This document shows positions 1-6,766 of a stretch of DNA of 16,438 bases, one piece after another. The DNA comes from CAZNKU01 sp964573775 (GTDB lineage: Bacteria; Bacillota; Clostridia; Monoglobales; Firm-18). The position numbers and the translations under genes are program-made. The first letter of the stretch is position 1, and each line of letters opens with the position of its first letter. Where the stretch lies: positions 1 through 16,438 of the forward strand of contig CAZNKU010000030.1 of the NCBI GenBank assembly GCA_964573775.1. Direction: 5' to 3'. The notes beneath the pieces were generated by a model that was given only the letters and a program-made list of their open reading frames with translations, searched no databases and was not told the DNA's origin.

Positions 1-2
1 TT

Positions 3-665
3 CGTGAACCTAAGGTATTCCTTATGGACGAACCTCTTTCCAACCTGGATGCTAAGCTCAGAGCTCAGATGAGAACAGAAATCAACAAACTTCACAAACG
101 TCTTGATACAACATTCATCTACGTTACACATGACCAGACAGAAGCTATGACAATGGGTACAAGAATCGTTGTTATGAAAGATGGTATTGTTCAGCAGGTT
201 GATACACCTATCGAACTTTACGAAAGACCTCGTAACATGTTCGTTGCAGGCTTCATCGGCAGCCCTCAGATGAACTTCTTTGATGCTAAGCTTCTAAAAG
301 ATGAAAGCGGCGTTTACGTTCAGTTGGATAACGACAAACTTAAACTTCCTCAGGGTAAAGCTTCAAAACAGGCTCTTGATGCTTATGTTGGTAAAGAAAT
401 TGTTCTTGGTATCAGACCGGAACATATCCATGAAGAAGAAACATTTATTGCTAACCAGCCTGAAGGTGTTGTTTCTGCATATGTTGATGTTACAGAAATG
501 ATGGGTGCTGAAACATACTTGTACTTGCAGGTTAACGATACAAAGACAATTGCAAGAGTTAATGCTCGTTCAAAAGCTCAGATTGGTGATACTATTAAAG
601 TTGCATTTGACCTTAACAAAATTCACTTGTTCGACAAAGATACAGAGCTTGCAATTATCAACTAA
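3..665 (+). CDS. ABC sugar importer ATP-binding subunit, UgpC/MsmK type (5' end missing)
   Basis: The reading frame is open to the left edge, so this is the C-terminal ~220 residues of a protein that is normally about 360-370 residues. The first visible residues are the Walker B region (VFLMDEPLSNLD), followed by the switch histidine in YVTHDQTEAM. After the nucleotide-binding domain comes the regulatory C-terminal extension (ERPRNMFVAGFIGSPQMNFF, then GIRPEHI) typical of the MalK/UgpC/MsmK group that energises uptake of oligosaccharides or glycerol phosphate, often shared among several importers. The Walker A and signature motifs lie outside the window. The substrate cannot be told from the ATPase, and no permease or binding protein is visible here. 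The codon choice is more biased than in the next gene, which suggests high expression. Stop is TAA followed at once by a second TAA and then a terminator. Confidence 0.93.
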   Translation, partial: REPKVFLMDEPLSNLDAKLRAQMRTEINKLHKRLDTTFIYVTHDQTEAMTMGTRIVVMKDGIVQQVDTPIELYERPRNMFVAGFIGSPQMNFFDAKLLKDESGVYVQLDNDKLKLPQGKASKQALDAYVGKEIVLGIRPEHIHEEETFIANQPEGVVSAYVDVTEMMGAETYLYLQVNDTKTIARVNARSKAQIGDTIKVAFDLNKIHLFDKDTELAIIN

Positions 666-675
666 TAAAAATTAT

Positions 676-702
676 AAAAGCAGAGATTTATTCTCTGCTT
701 TT
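676..702 (+). terminator. Rho-independent terminator after the ABC ATPase gene
   Basis: Perfect 11-bp stem (676-686 with 692-702: AAAAGCAGAGA / TCTCTGCTTTT) and a 5-nt loop. The right arm ends in four T. It lies 10 nt after the stop codon and only 17 nt before the birA start, so birA is either expressed by read-through or from a promoter I could not identify. Confidence 0.85.
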
Positions 703-719
703 AATTTTGAGGAAAGACT

Positions 720-1496
720 ATGATTAGTATTGATATTAAAAAAATACAACCCTCCACTGCATTTATTGCAAAAAAAGTTGTATATTTCGAAAACATTGGC
801 TCAACAAACGATATCGCAAAAGAAAACACATACAAAGACGGAACACTCATTATTGCCGACACTCAGACTATGGGAAAAGGCAGACTGGGCAGAAATTGGA
901 TTTCCGAAAACAAAACCGGAATTTATATGAGCATTGTACTCACACCGAAAATCTCTGCTGAGAAAATAAGCCTTCTCACTCTTATTGCAGGTATCAGTGT
1001 TTGTGAAGCTTTAATAGAAATATGCAACATACCATTTAAAATCAAATGGCCAAATGATATAGTCGCAGATGGTAAAAAAGTATGCGGAATACTTACTGAA
1101 GGTGTAATTTTACCGAAGGAAACAAAGGCAATAGTCGGTATCGGAATAAATGTAAACCAAAAAAACTTTGCGGATGATTTGTGTAATAAAGCAACATCAC
1201 TTTATCTACTTTCAGCCAAAACCTTTGAAAGAGAAAAAATAATAACTAAAGTTACTGAAATTTTTGAAAAAAACTATATAGATTTCATCAGCAACAAGCC
1301 TTTTAAAGAAAAATACGAAAGGCTTTGCATAAATATTAATAAAAAAATCATCGCAACCAAAAACGGTAAACAAATAAATGCAACAGCTATCGGAATAACA
1401 AATAGCGGTGAACTTATAATAAAAAAAGAAGACGGTACAACACTGAATATAAATTCAGGTGAAGTATCCGTCAGAGGTATATACGGTTATATTTAA
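720..1496 (+). CDS. birA: Biotin--[acetyl-CoA-carboxylase] ligase, catalytic domain only
   Basis: 258 residues. It joins biotin, via biotinyl-AMP, to the lysine of biotin carboxyl carrier proteins such as that of acetyl-CoA carboxylase. Visible motifs are ENIGSTND (about 24-31), the biotinyl-AMP loop GKGRLGRNW (52-60, family consensus GRGRxGRxW), KWPNDI with the conserved Lys109, the GILTE strand, and GIGINVN (140-146), followed by a short SH3-like C-terminal domain ending in SGEVSVRGIYGY. The N-terminal winged-helix found in bifunctional BirA repressors is absent: the protein starts just before the catalytic core, so this is the enzyme-only class and cannot be the DNA-binding biotin repressor. 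Start ATG at 720 is preceded by GAGGAAAG. Function is firm from motifs. Confidence 0.94.
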   Translation: MISIDIKKIQPSTAFIAKKVVYFENIGSTNDIAKENTYKDGTLIIADTQTMGKGRLGRNWISENKTGIYMSIVLTPKISAEKISLLTLIAGISVCEALIEICNIPFKIKWPNDIVADGKKVCGILTEGVILPKETKAIVGIGINVNQKNFADDLCNKATSLYLLSAKTFEREKIITKVTEIFEKNYIDFISNKPFKEKYERLCININKKIIATKNGKQINATAIGITNSGELIIKKEDGTTLNINSGEVSVRGIYGYI

Positions 1497-1497
1497 A

Positions 1498-1521
1498 CAC
1501 ACAAAAGTCGAAACCTGTGTG
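1498..1521. terminator. Weak hairpin between convergent genes
   Basis: CACACA (1498-1503) pairs with TGTGTG (1516-1521) around a 12-nt loop, in the 26-nt gap between the converging birA and the small cysteine-protein gene. The stem is short and there is no T tract, so its role as a terminator is only suggested by its position. Confidence 0.3.
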
Positions 1522-1522
1522 C

Positions 1523-1753
1523 TTAATCAATAGAAAAATCCATTTTTTCTATTTTACTCTTATCCAAAGAACGCTTACGCATAGCGGTCTTTGTCATAAT
1601 ATCAAGAGAGAATTTTTTGCAAAGATGGTCAGGTGACACTATACCTTTTTTTTCACAGCTTAATTCATTAAGTCCTGCAAGAGGCTTTGAATACACGCAT
1701 ATACTACAACATGCTTGTCTGTCATCTTCACTTAGCTTAATTATACTTTGCAC
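1523..1753 (-). CDS. Small four-cysteine protein, likely metal-binding, unknown function
   Basis: 76 residues, GTG start at 1753 with AGGAAG upstream on the - strand. Cysteines are at 15, 16, 19, 33 and 45. The CxxC pair (16 and 19), Cys33 in SCEKKG and Cys45 in LCKKF have the spacing of a small zinc ribbon or treble-clef-like site. The phrase KKGIVSPDHLCKKF resembles a short family of uncharacterised proteins I associate with Clostridia (memory of the pattern, not a search). The basic C-terminus (MRKRSLDKSKIEK) could bind nucleic acid. It is a lone gene with its own near-consensus promoter, converging on birA and diverging from exonuclease III. The strong promoter and RBS argue that it is a real gene rather than a chance ORF. 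No activity can be assigned. Confidence 0.75.
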   Translation of the reverse strand: MQSIIKLSEDDRQACCSICVYSKPLAGLNELSCEKKGIVSPDHLCKKFSLDIMTKTAMRKRSLDKSKIEKMDFSID

Positions 1754-1776
1754 AACATCACTTCCTTACTATGTTT

Positions 1777-1805
1777 ATTATACATACAAGGAACATAAAA
1801 GTCAA
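1777..1805 (-). promoter_or_regulatory. Sigma-A promoter of the four-cysteine protein gene
   Basis: On the - strand: -35 TTGACT (1805-1800), exactly 17 nt spacer, -10 TATAAT (1782-1777). The predicted start near 1770 gives a leader of about 17 nt containing the AGGAAG ribosome site. It lies inside the 5' region of the divergent exonuclease gene, 25 nt before that gene's start. Confidence 0.82.
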
Positions 1806-1830
1806 CAAAAAAACCAAAGGAGGTACAAAA

Positions 1831-2577
1831 ATGAAGTTAATTTCGTGGAATGTTAATGGTTTCAGAGCTTGTCTTACAAAGGGCTTTGAGGATTTTTTTA
1901 ATAAAATTGATGCAGATATATTTTGTCTTCAGGAAACAAAAATGCAACCTGAACAGATGACATTTTATCCCGAAGGTTACTACACCTATATGAACAGTGC
2001 AATAAAAAAAGGGTATTCAGGCACCGCACTGTTTACCAAAAAAGAACCTATTAATGTAGCCTACGGTATAAAGGGCGAACACAACGACGAGGGCAGAGTT
2101 ATAACAGCAGAATTTGAGGATTTTTACTTCATTACCTGCTATGTGCCTAATGCACAGTCAGAACTTGCAAGACTTGACTACCGTTTGGAATTTGAAGATG
2201 CTATGAGAAAATATCTTGTAGAGCTTGACAGCAAAAAGCCCATAATTTACTGCGGTGACCTTAACGTTGCACACAGGGAAATAGACCTTAAAAACCCGAA
2301 ATCAAACGTGGGTAATCCCGGTTTTTCCGACGAAGAACGTGAAAAGTTCACAGAACTTTTAGATGCAGGCTTTACCGACAGCTACAGATACCTGTACCCC
2401 GATAAAACCGATGCATATTCATGGTGGTCATACCGCTTTAGTGCAAGAGCAAAAAATATCGGCTGGAGAATTGACTATTTTGTAGTTTCAAATTCAATAA
2501 AAGATAAAATTAAGTCCGCAGAAATATATTCTGACATTTTGGGCAGTGACCATTGTCCGGTAAGTCTGGAAATTTAA
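1831..2577 (+). CDS. Exodeoxyribonuclease III (AP endonuclease, ExoA/Xth family)
   Basis: 248 residues. Mg-dependent base-excision repair nuclease that cuts at abasic sites and removes 3' blocking groups. Signature elements in order: ISWNVNG with Asn7, LQETKMQ with metal ligand Glu35, GYSGTALF (61-68), YVPNAQ with Tyr104, CGDLNVAH with Asp143 and Asn145, WRIDYFVVS with Asp215, and the terminal GSDHCPV with the Asp240-His241 pair. Length is standard. The open frame extends back to an ATG at 1771, but the start at 1831 is chosen because it follows AAAGGAGGT at a normal distance and begins exactly at the family N-terminus (MKLISWNVNG). I found no convincing promoter on this strand in the short upstream gap. 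Confidence 0.95.
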   Translation: MKLISWNVNGFRACLTKGFEDFFNKIDADIFCLQETKMQPEQMTFYPEGYYTYMNSAIKKGYSGTALFTKKEPINVAYGIKGEHNDEGRVITAEFEDFYFITCYVPNAQSELARLDYRLEFEDAMRKYLVELDSKKPIIYCGDLNVAHREIDLKNPKSNVGNPGFSDEEREKFTELLDAGFTDSYRYLYPDKTDAYSWWSYRFSARAKNIGWRIDYFVVSNSIKDKIKSAEIYSDILGSDHCPVSLEI

Positions 2578-2624
2578 AATATTTATTTTGTTATATTTTT
2601 GATTTGTTTAAATAGCAGAAATGT

Positions 2625-2664
2625 AAAACTCCTTTGTGATACAATCATATCAGAAAGGAGTTTT
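2625..2664. terminator. Bidirectional hairpin terminator between exonuclease III and Dabb gene
   Basis: An 11-bp perfect stem, AAAACTCCTTT (2625-2635) with AAAGGAGTTTT (2654-2664), continues past one G-G mismatch into a second 5-bp stem (TGATA 2637-2641 / TATCA 2648-2652) and a 6-nt loop. T runs on both sides allow termination in both directions, which suits the convergent genes. Its near-40-bp symmetry is longer than most local terminators. Confidence 0.7.
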
Positions 2665-2666
2665 CT

Positions 2667-2732
2667 ATGTTCATTAAATATCAAAAATTTTTAAACGTTC
2701 ATCGCCAAATTTACCAATCTCAGATATCGTAA
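2667..2732 (+). other. Possible 21-codon ORF with a ribosome site (doubtful)
   Basis: ATG at 2667 is preceded by AAAGGAG at 7 nt, the right arm of the hairpin just upstream. The frame reads 21 residues beginning MFIKYQKFLNVHRQ and stops with TAA, overlapping the 3' end of the Dabb gene on the other strand. The start resembles the N-termini of some transposases, so it may be a mobile-element relic, but it is too short to decide and the ribosome site may be only a hairpin arm. Confidence 0.2.
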
Positions 2733-3010
2733 TCAATAGCCACACTACTAACTGTATTAGCATGCATATATGTTTTTACAACGTCACAATGGTATTTATC
2801 TGCCTGATATTCATCCAAAGCTGCTCTGTCATCAAGTTCTACCTGAACTATAACGTCATACGAACGTGGAGAGCACAAAAAGTCTGTTCCAACCTCAATT
2901 GAACGCACTGTAGGAACATTTCCCATCATTGACATTAAAACCTCTTTAGCCTTATTTTTTGAAGCCTCACTGCTGTCTGCAAGTTTGAAGCATACAATGT
3001 GTTTAATCAT
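2720..3010 (-). CDS. Dabb-domain (stress-responsive alpha/beta barrel) protein
   Basis: 96 residues forming a single dimeric alpha/beta-barrel domain of the Dabb family. Seen: the N-terminal strand MIKHIVCFKL, the central IEVGTDF, YDVIVQVELDDRAALDEYQAD, and the HADVV-like segment KYHCDVVKTYMH near the end, followed by SSVAIDYDI. Family members are small cytoplasmic proteins of mostly unknown role; some plant and actinobacterial relatives act as cyclases, but nothing here points to that. The open frame begins at 3049, but the start at 3010 follows AGGAGGTAATTGAA and matches the usual N-terminus. It stands alone, between the terminator of the htrA gene and the convergent exonuclease terminator. 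Confidence 0.86.
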   Translation of the reverse strand: MIKHIVCFKLADSSEASKNKAKEVLMSMMGNVPTVRSIEVGTDFLCSPRSYDVIVQVELDDRAALDEYQADKYHCDVVKTYMHANTVSSVAIDYDI

Positions 3011-3073
3011 TTCAATTACCTCCTGAATTTTATAGTATAATTTTACCACTTTATTTTAATATTGTAAAGAGAA

Positions 3074-3117
3074 AAACAGAAACGACACTGTGCCGTAGCA
3101 CAATGCCGCTTCTGTTT
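3074..3117 (-). terminator. Rho-independent terminator of the htrA gene
   Basis: 20-bp stem (3074-3093 with 3098-3117) and a 4-nt loop. Three non-Watson-Crick positions are G-U wobbles when transcribed from the - strand but A-C mismatches on the + strand, so the stem is continuous only in the - strand RNA. A T-rich stretch (TTTTTCTCTTT) follows on that strand. This fits termination of htrA transcription before the Dabb gene. Confidence 0.88.
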
Positions 3118-3163
3118 AGTGAGATTTAGTATATGAAGAAAGATTATTGGTTAAGTTAGTTTG

Positions 3164-4507
3164 CTAATTAGTAGGTTTTTCCTCTCCCAATGTAACGCTA
3201 ATATCCATAGTTTTGCCGTCACGCACAACAGTAAGCTTTATTTTTTCACCTACTTTATGGGTATCACGCACATCGTTAAGTTCGTCGGATGTTGTAACAG
3301 TTTTTCCATCCGCCTTAATGATAACATCACCGGACTTTATATCTGCTTTTTCAGCACCGCTTCCCGGTGATACGGAAACAACATATATTCCTACCGGCAA
3401 ATTATAATAAATAGACATGGTTTCAGAAATATCCCGTATACTTACACCAATTTGAGGTCTGCCGGAAACATAACCTTTTGAAATAAGTTCTTCTATAATC
3501 GGAACAGCTACATCAATAGGGATTGCAAAGCCCATACCTTCCGCTGTTGACGAGCTTATCTTAACCGTATTAATACCTATAACCTGACCGTATTTGTTTA
3601 CGAGAGGCCCACCGCTGTTACCAGGGTTAATTGCCGCATCCGTCTGTACAAGCGTGTACTGTCTGCCGTCAACCTCCATAGTTCTGTTAAGTGCACTTAT
3701 AACACCTGCAGTAACAGACCCTTGAAATTCCAAACCTAAAGGATTTCCTATTGCAACAGCTAGTTCACCAACTTTAAGGTCCGCTGATTTACCAAGCACA
3801 GCTGCAGGCAAATTTTTTGCATTTATTTTTATAACAGCAAGGTCGGTTTTAGAATCCATACCGATAATTTCAGCAGGATATCTTTCTCCGGAATTAAGAA
3901 CAACATCAATTGCAGAAGCACCTTCAATAACATGACTGTTAGTAATAATATAACCATCACTGCTAATTATAATACCTGAACCGTTTCCGCTTTCCTGTTC
4001 ATAAACGCCACCATTCCATGTGGTGTATGTCTGATTAATGACAATGCCTACAACGGACGGGCCTACAACCTCAGCAATTTGTGTTACATCAAGTTCTTGT
4101 CCAGGCACTTCTACAGTACCTGTCAAAATTGCACTACCGGAACCCAAAACAGACTGCTGAGTAAGATTAATTTGATTTTCTGATGATTTATAGACAAAAC
4201 CCAAAGTCAAAGCCATGGTAGTGCCGCATATGATTGCACCAACAAGCATACCGCAAATTGCCGCAATTGCATATCGACCAAAAAAACTATTTCTTATCTT
4301 TTTACGAAGATATTCTTCTTTCATAAAAGGATTTTTATAGTCTATGTCACGGCTGAAAATTAATGATGAACAATTTTTATCTTCATAGTCTGTATGTGAA
4401 TCGGTTTCTGATTGTTCCTCAATTGTAACCTCAACTTCTGAATTCAAATCAGATTTGTCATCTGGTTCAATAATTGATTCTCTGAAAAAATCTTTATTAT
4501 CCAGCAC
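3164..4507 (-). CDS. HtrA/DegP-like membrane-anchored serine protease with PDZ domain
   Basis: 447 residues. Surface quality-control protease that degrades misfolded secreted proteins. Residues 1-77 are a long acidic cytoplasmic tail (rich in D, E, S), 78-106 a transmembrane anchor (IAAICGMLVGAIICGTTMAL), about 140-340 the trypsin-like domain and about 350-440 one PDZ domain. The catalytic triad is visible: His192 in TNSHVIEG, Asp222 in SKTDLAVIKI, and Ser298 in INPGNSGGPL. The GTG start at 4507 has GGAGGA 9 nt upstream. Orientation and order (regulator, sensor, protease) make it a likely target or partner of the two-component system just upstream; this is inference by analogy with CssRS and htrA genes in Bacillus. 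Ends in a strong terminator at 3074-3117. Confidence 0.95.
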   Translation of the reverse strand: MLDNKDFFRESIIEPDDKSDLNSEVEVTIEEQSETDSHTDYEDKNCSSLIFSRDIDYKNPFMKEEYLRKKIRNSFFGRYAIAAICGMLVGAIICGTTMALTLGFVYKSSENQINLTQQSVLGSGSAILTGTVEVPGQELDVTQIAEVVGPSVVGIVINQTYTTWNGGVYEQESGNGSGIIISSDGYIITNSHVIEGASAIDVVLNSGERYPAEIIGMDSKTDLAVIKINAKNLPAAVLGKSADLKVGELAVAIGNPLGLEFQGSVTAGVISALNRTMEVDGRQYTLVQTDAAINPGNSGGPLVNKYGQVIGINTVKISSSTAEGMGFAIPIDVAVPIIEELISKGYVSGRPQIGVSIRDISETMSIYYNLPVGIYVVSVSPGSGAEKADIKSGDVIIKADGKTVTTSDELNDVRDTHKVGEKIKLTVVRDGKTMDISVTLGEEKPTN

Positions 4508-4590
4508 TTTAACATCCTCCTCTCAAAGGATTATCATAAACTGTTGTATTTATATTAACACATCCAAAAAATAAATTGATGAACAAAATA

Positions 4591-4626
4591 TTAACAAAAG
4601 CCAAAAACATGTTAACAATTTGTTAA
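4591..4626. promoter_or_regulatory. Cluster of TTAACA hexamers upstream of htrA, candidate response-regulator site
   Basis: On the - strand two exact TTAACA hexamers lie 11 bp apart (4626-4621 and 4615-4610, 5-nt spacer AATTG); the second overlaps the kinase stop codon. On the + strand further TTAACA copies lie at 4612-4617 and 4591-4596. Tandem TTAACA-like hexamers with an 11-bp period are the known recognition form of PhoP in Bacillus, and direct repeats of about this spacing are usual for OmpR-family regulators. The site lies about 105-120 nt before the htrA start. Binding is inferred, and A+T-rich sequence makes chance occurrence possible. Confidence 0.35.
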
Positions 4627-5970
4627 ATTAAGAGTAAATGTAAATTCAACGGAATTTTCATCACTTTTTATTTCAATATGCTGATTGTGCTGATTTATAA
4701 TACTCTTTACAATATAAAGTCCCAAACCGGACCCTGTTTTATGATAACTTCTTGAACTGTCAGCTTTGTAATATCTGTCCCATATATATTTTTGTTCTTC
4801 TTCACTTATTGAACTACCATAATTTTTAATGCTGAAAGTCGCAAATCCGTTTTTATTTTTAATAGATATCTGTATTTCCGAACCTATTGATGCAAATTTA
4901 AGGGCATTATCAAGCAAGTTTTGTATAACACGATAAATTGCAGATTCATCAGCATCGACAATGTTTTCGGACTTTTCATATTTAAAATCTATTACAATGT
5001 TTTTTTCCCTTATTCTTTTTTCCATCGTAACAACTATGCTGCGAACAATTTCATTAAGATTAAAACTGGACATATTCGGAACGAAATTACCACTTTCGTA
5101 TTTGGATAAGTCAAGATTATTTTCTATCATATGCTGCATTCTTTCACCTTCCGAAAGAACCACACCCAAATACTGATTTTGCATTTCTGAAGGGATTGCA
5201 CCATCCATTATTCCGCGAACATAACCCATAACCGTAGTAAGGGGCGTACGAAGGTCATGAGATATATTGGCAATAAAGTCAGACCTTGCTCTGTCCTGTT
5301 TTTCCAGCTCTGATGACATCTTGTTAAATGTGCCTATAAGCTCGCTGTATTCACGAACCTTAGAATCATAAATTATTGCATTGTACCTTCCCAACGATAT
5401 TTCACGGGCACCTGCCTCCATTCGTCTTAGCGGTTTTACAAGACTTCTGGATATAAAATAAGATATTAAAAGTGCAACAAGTGTAGCAATGCCTAAAGAA
5501 ATAAGATTCATTGTAATAGAATGAGTTACCTCCGGACTGAAGAACTCATTTTTTGTAATAACGAATATTACACCCTCAATTCTGTTTCCGACAACACATG
5601 GTGAAGCAACTGAAAAAGTATTGTATTTAAGTATTTTATTAAAAGCGCCCGTGCGGTATGTAGCCTGATTTTCAAGCACTTTTTCATACCCATTAATGTC
5701 TAACTGTTTGGGAAATGTATTCTCATTTCTGGAAACAAATTTTACATACCCATCTTTATCAGTTATAACTATGATAACATCCTCATAAGTTGCAATCTGG
5801 TTAATGCCGTCACCGTCATCATTGTAATAAACTATAAGTTCATTAACTAATTTAGCAACTTTATAAAGCTCGGTCGCTTTTTCCTTTTCAGAATATCTCA
5901 TTGCCTGAAAAACATTTATACCGCTCATTAAAAAAGCACACAATATAATAATTATTATACAAAGCTTCAT
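4612..5970 (-). CDS. Two-component sensor histidine kinase (HAMP, class I)
   Basis: 452 residues from the ATG at 5970. Transmembrane helix 1 at about 3-22 (LCIIIIILCAFLMSGINVF), an extracytoplasmic sensor region of about 130 residues, helix 2 at about 153-174, HAMP linker about 175-225, then the kinase core. The phospho-accepting His238 sits in FIANISHDLRTPL, the N box is QNLLDNALKFA (Asn355), and the G2 box is GSGLGLYIVKSI (413 onward). The frame is open further, to a GTG at 6060, but that would overlap the regulator gene by 68 bp without a ribosome site. The ATG at 5970 lies 22 nt after the regulator stop, with only a close AAGG, so the exact start is uncertain. It forms an operon with the regulator. 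The stimulus is unknown; the neighbouring HtrA suggests envelope or secretion stress. Confidence 0.92.
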   Translation of the reverse strand: MKLCIIIIILCAFLMSGINVFQAMRYSEKEKATELYKVAKLVNELIVYYNDDGDGINQIATYEDVIIVITDKDGYVKFVSRNENTFPKQLDINGYEKVLENQATYRTGAFNKILKYNTFSVASPCVVGNRIEGVIFVITKNEFFSPEVTHSITMNLISLGIATLVALLISYFISRSLVKPLRRMEAGAREISLGRYNAIIYDSKVREYSELIGTFNKMSSELEKQDRARSDFIANISHDLRTPLTTVMGYVRGIMDGAIPSEMQNQYLGVVLSEGERMQHMIENNLDLSKYESGNFVPNMSSFNLNEIVRSIVVTMEKRIREKNIVIDFKYEKSENIVDADESAIYRVIQNLLDNALKFASIGSEIQISIKNKNGFATFSIKNYGSSISEEEQKYIWDRYYKADSSRSYHKTGSGLGLYIVKSIINQHNQHIEIKSDENSVEFTFTLNLTNC

Positions 5971-5992
5971 CAGCCTTGAAAATATACCGACC

Positions 5993-6673
5993 TTATTCTT
6001 TAACCTCAAATTTATATCCAACTCCCCATACGGTTTTAAGTTCCCATTTATCAGAAACACCGTCTATTTTCTCGCGTATTCTTTTCACATGAACATCTAC
6101 AGTTCTTGTTGTATCGCCTGCATATTCAAAACCCCATACCTGATTCAAAAGCTGATCACGGGTAAATACTTTGTTAGGATTTGAAGCAAGGTGATATAAA
6201 AGTTCTATTTCCTTTGGAGGAGCCTCAATTTCATCACCTTTTACCACAAGCTTATAATTCATTATATCCAATAAGAAATTTTCATATTCAATAATTCCAC
6301 TTTCTGTTTCAACAGTTTCTGTTCTGCGAAGTACTGCCTTTATTCTTGCCACCAATTCATTGGGGTCAAATGGCTTGCACACATAGTCATCTGCACCTGC
6401 CTCAAGTCCCGTAATACGGTCTGCTGATTCTCCCTTTGCGGTAAGCATAATAATTGGTACATTGGAAACTTTACGTATATTTTTGCAAATTTCTATACCA
6501 CTCATACCCGGAAGCATAATATCCAGTATAACCATTGATGGTTGTTCCTCATTAAAAATTTGCATAGCCTTTACACCGTTATAGGCAATTAACGGTTCAT
6601 AGCCTGCTTTTAAAAGATAAAGCTTAACCAGTTCGCAGATGTTAGCATCATCATCAACCATTAAAATTTTCAT
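5993..6673 (-). CDS. OmpR/PhoB-family response regulator
   Basis: 226 residues. Receiver domain 1-115 with acidic pair Asp7-Asp8, phospho-acceptor Asp51 (VILDIMLPG), Thr78 and Lys100 (VCKPFDPNEL), then a winged-helix DNA-binding domain about 128-224 with the typical recognition segment RTVDVHVKRIREKI and the closing VWGVGYKF. Start ATG at 6673 follows GGAGGAGG; the open frame further upstream (to 6748) runs back through the terminator and promoter region and is not used. Cognate kinase lies directly downstream. Sequence type is that of PhoP, WalR, or CssR regulators, but these cannot be told apart by eye. A good promoter is present at 6699-6727, so the pair is transcribed independently of the tatD operon. 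Confidence 0.95.
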   Translation of the reverse strand: MKILMVDDDANICELVKLYLLKAGYEPLIAYNGVKAMQIFNEEQPSMVILDIMLPGMSGIEICKNIRKVSNVPIIMLTAKGESADRITGLEAGADDYVCKPFDPNELVARIKAVLRRTETVETESGIIEYENFLLDIMNYKLVVKGDEIEAPPKEIELLYHLASNPNKVFTRDQLLNQVWGFEYAGDTTRTVDVHVKRIREKIDGVSDKWELKTVWGVGYKFEVKE

Positions 6674-6698
6674 ATTTGTTCCTCCTCCACTTTTAAAA

Positions 6699-6727
6699 AA
6701 TATACGCAAAAGGGCTAACGCTCTCAA
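6699..6727 (-). promoter_or_regulatory. Sigma-A promoter of the two-component operon, inside the tatD terminator
   Basis: On the - strand: -35 TTGAGA (6727-6722), 17-nt spacer, -10 TATATT (6704-6699). Five of six bases match in each box. The predicted start near 6692 leaves a leader of about 18 nt with GGAGGAGG. The -35 box and most of the spacer form the right half of the hairpin that ends the upstream operon. Confidence 0.7.
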
Positions 6728-6757
6728 CAGTTTTGGCTGTGAGGGCATCAGCCCTTT
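6709..6757 (-). terminator. Terminator of the yfcE-femX-alr-metG-tatD operon
   Basis: Outer stem AAAGGGCT / AGCCCTTT (6757-6750 with 6716-6709 on the - strand) enclosing an imperfect inner stem GCCCTCACAG / CTGTTGAGAGC. It begins 10 nt after the tatD stop; the - strand continues CCCTTTTGCGTATATTTTTT, giving a T-rich tail. Confidence 0.8.
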
Positions 6758-6766
6758 AATTCAAAA

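Noticed and set aside
5971..6060. Longer N-terminus for the sensor kinase starting at GTG 6060
   Set aside because: It would overlap the response-regulator gene by 68 bp, has no ribosome site, and adds polar residues unlike a kinase N-terminus; it is read-through of the regulator's coding DNA in another frame.
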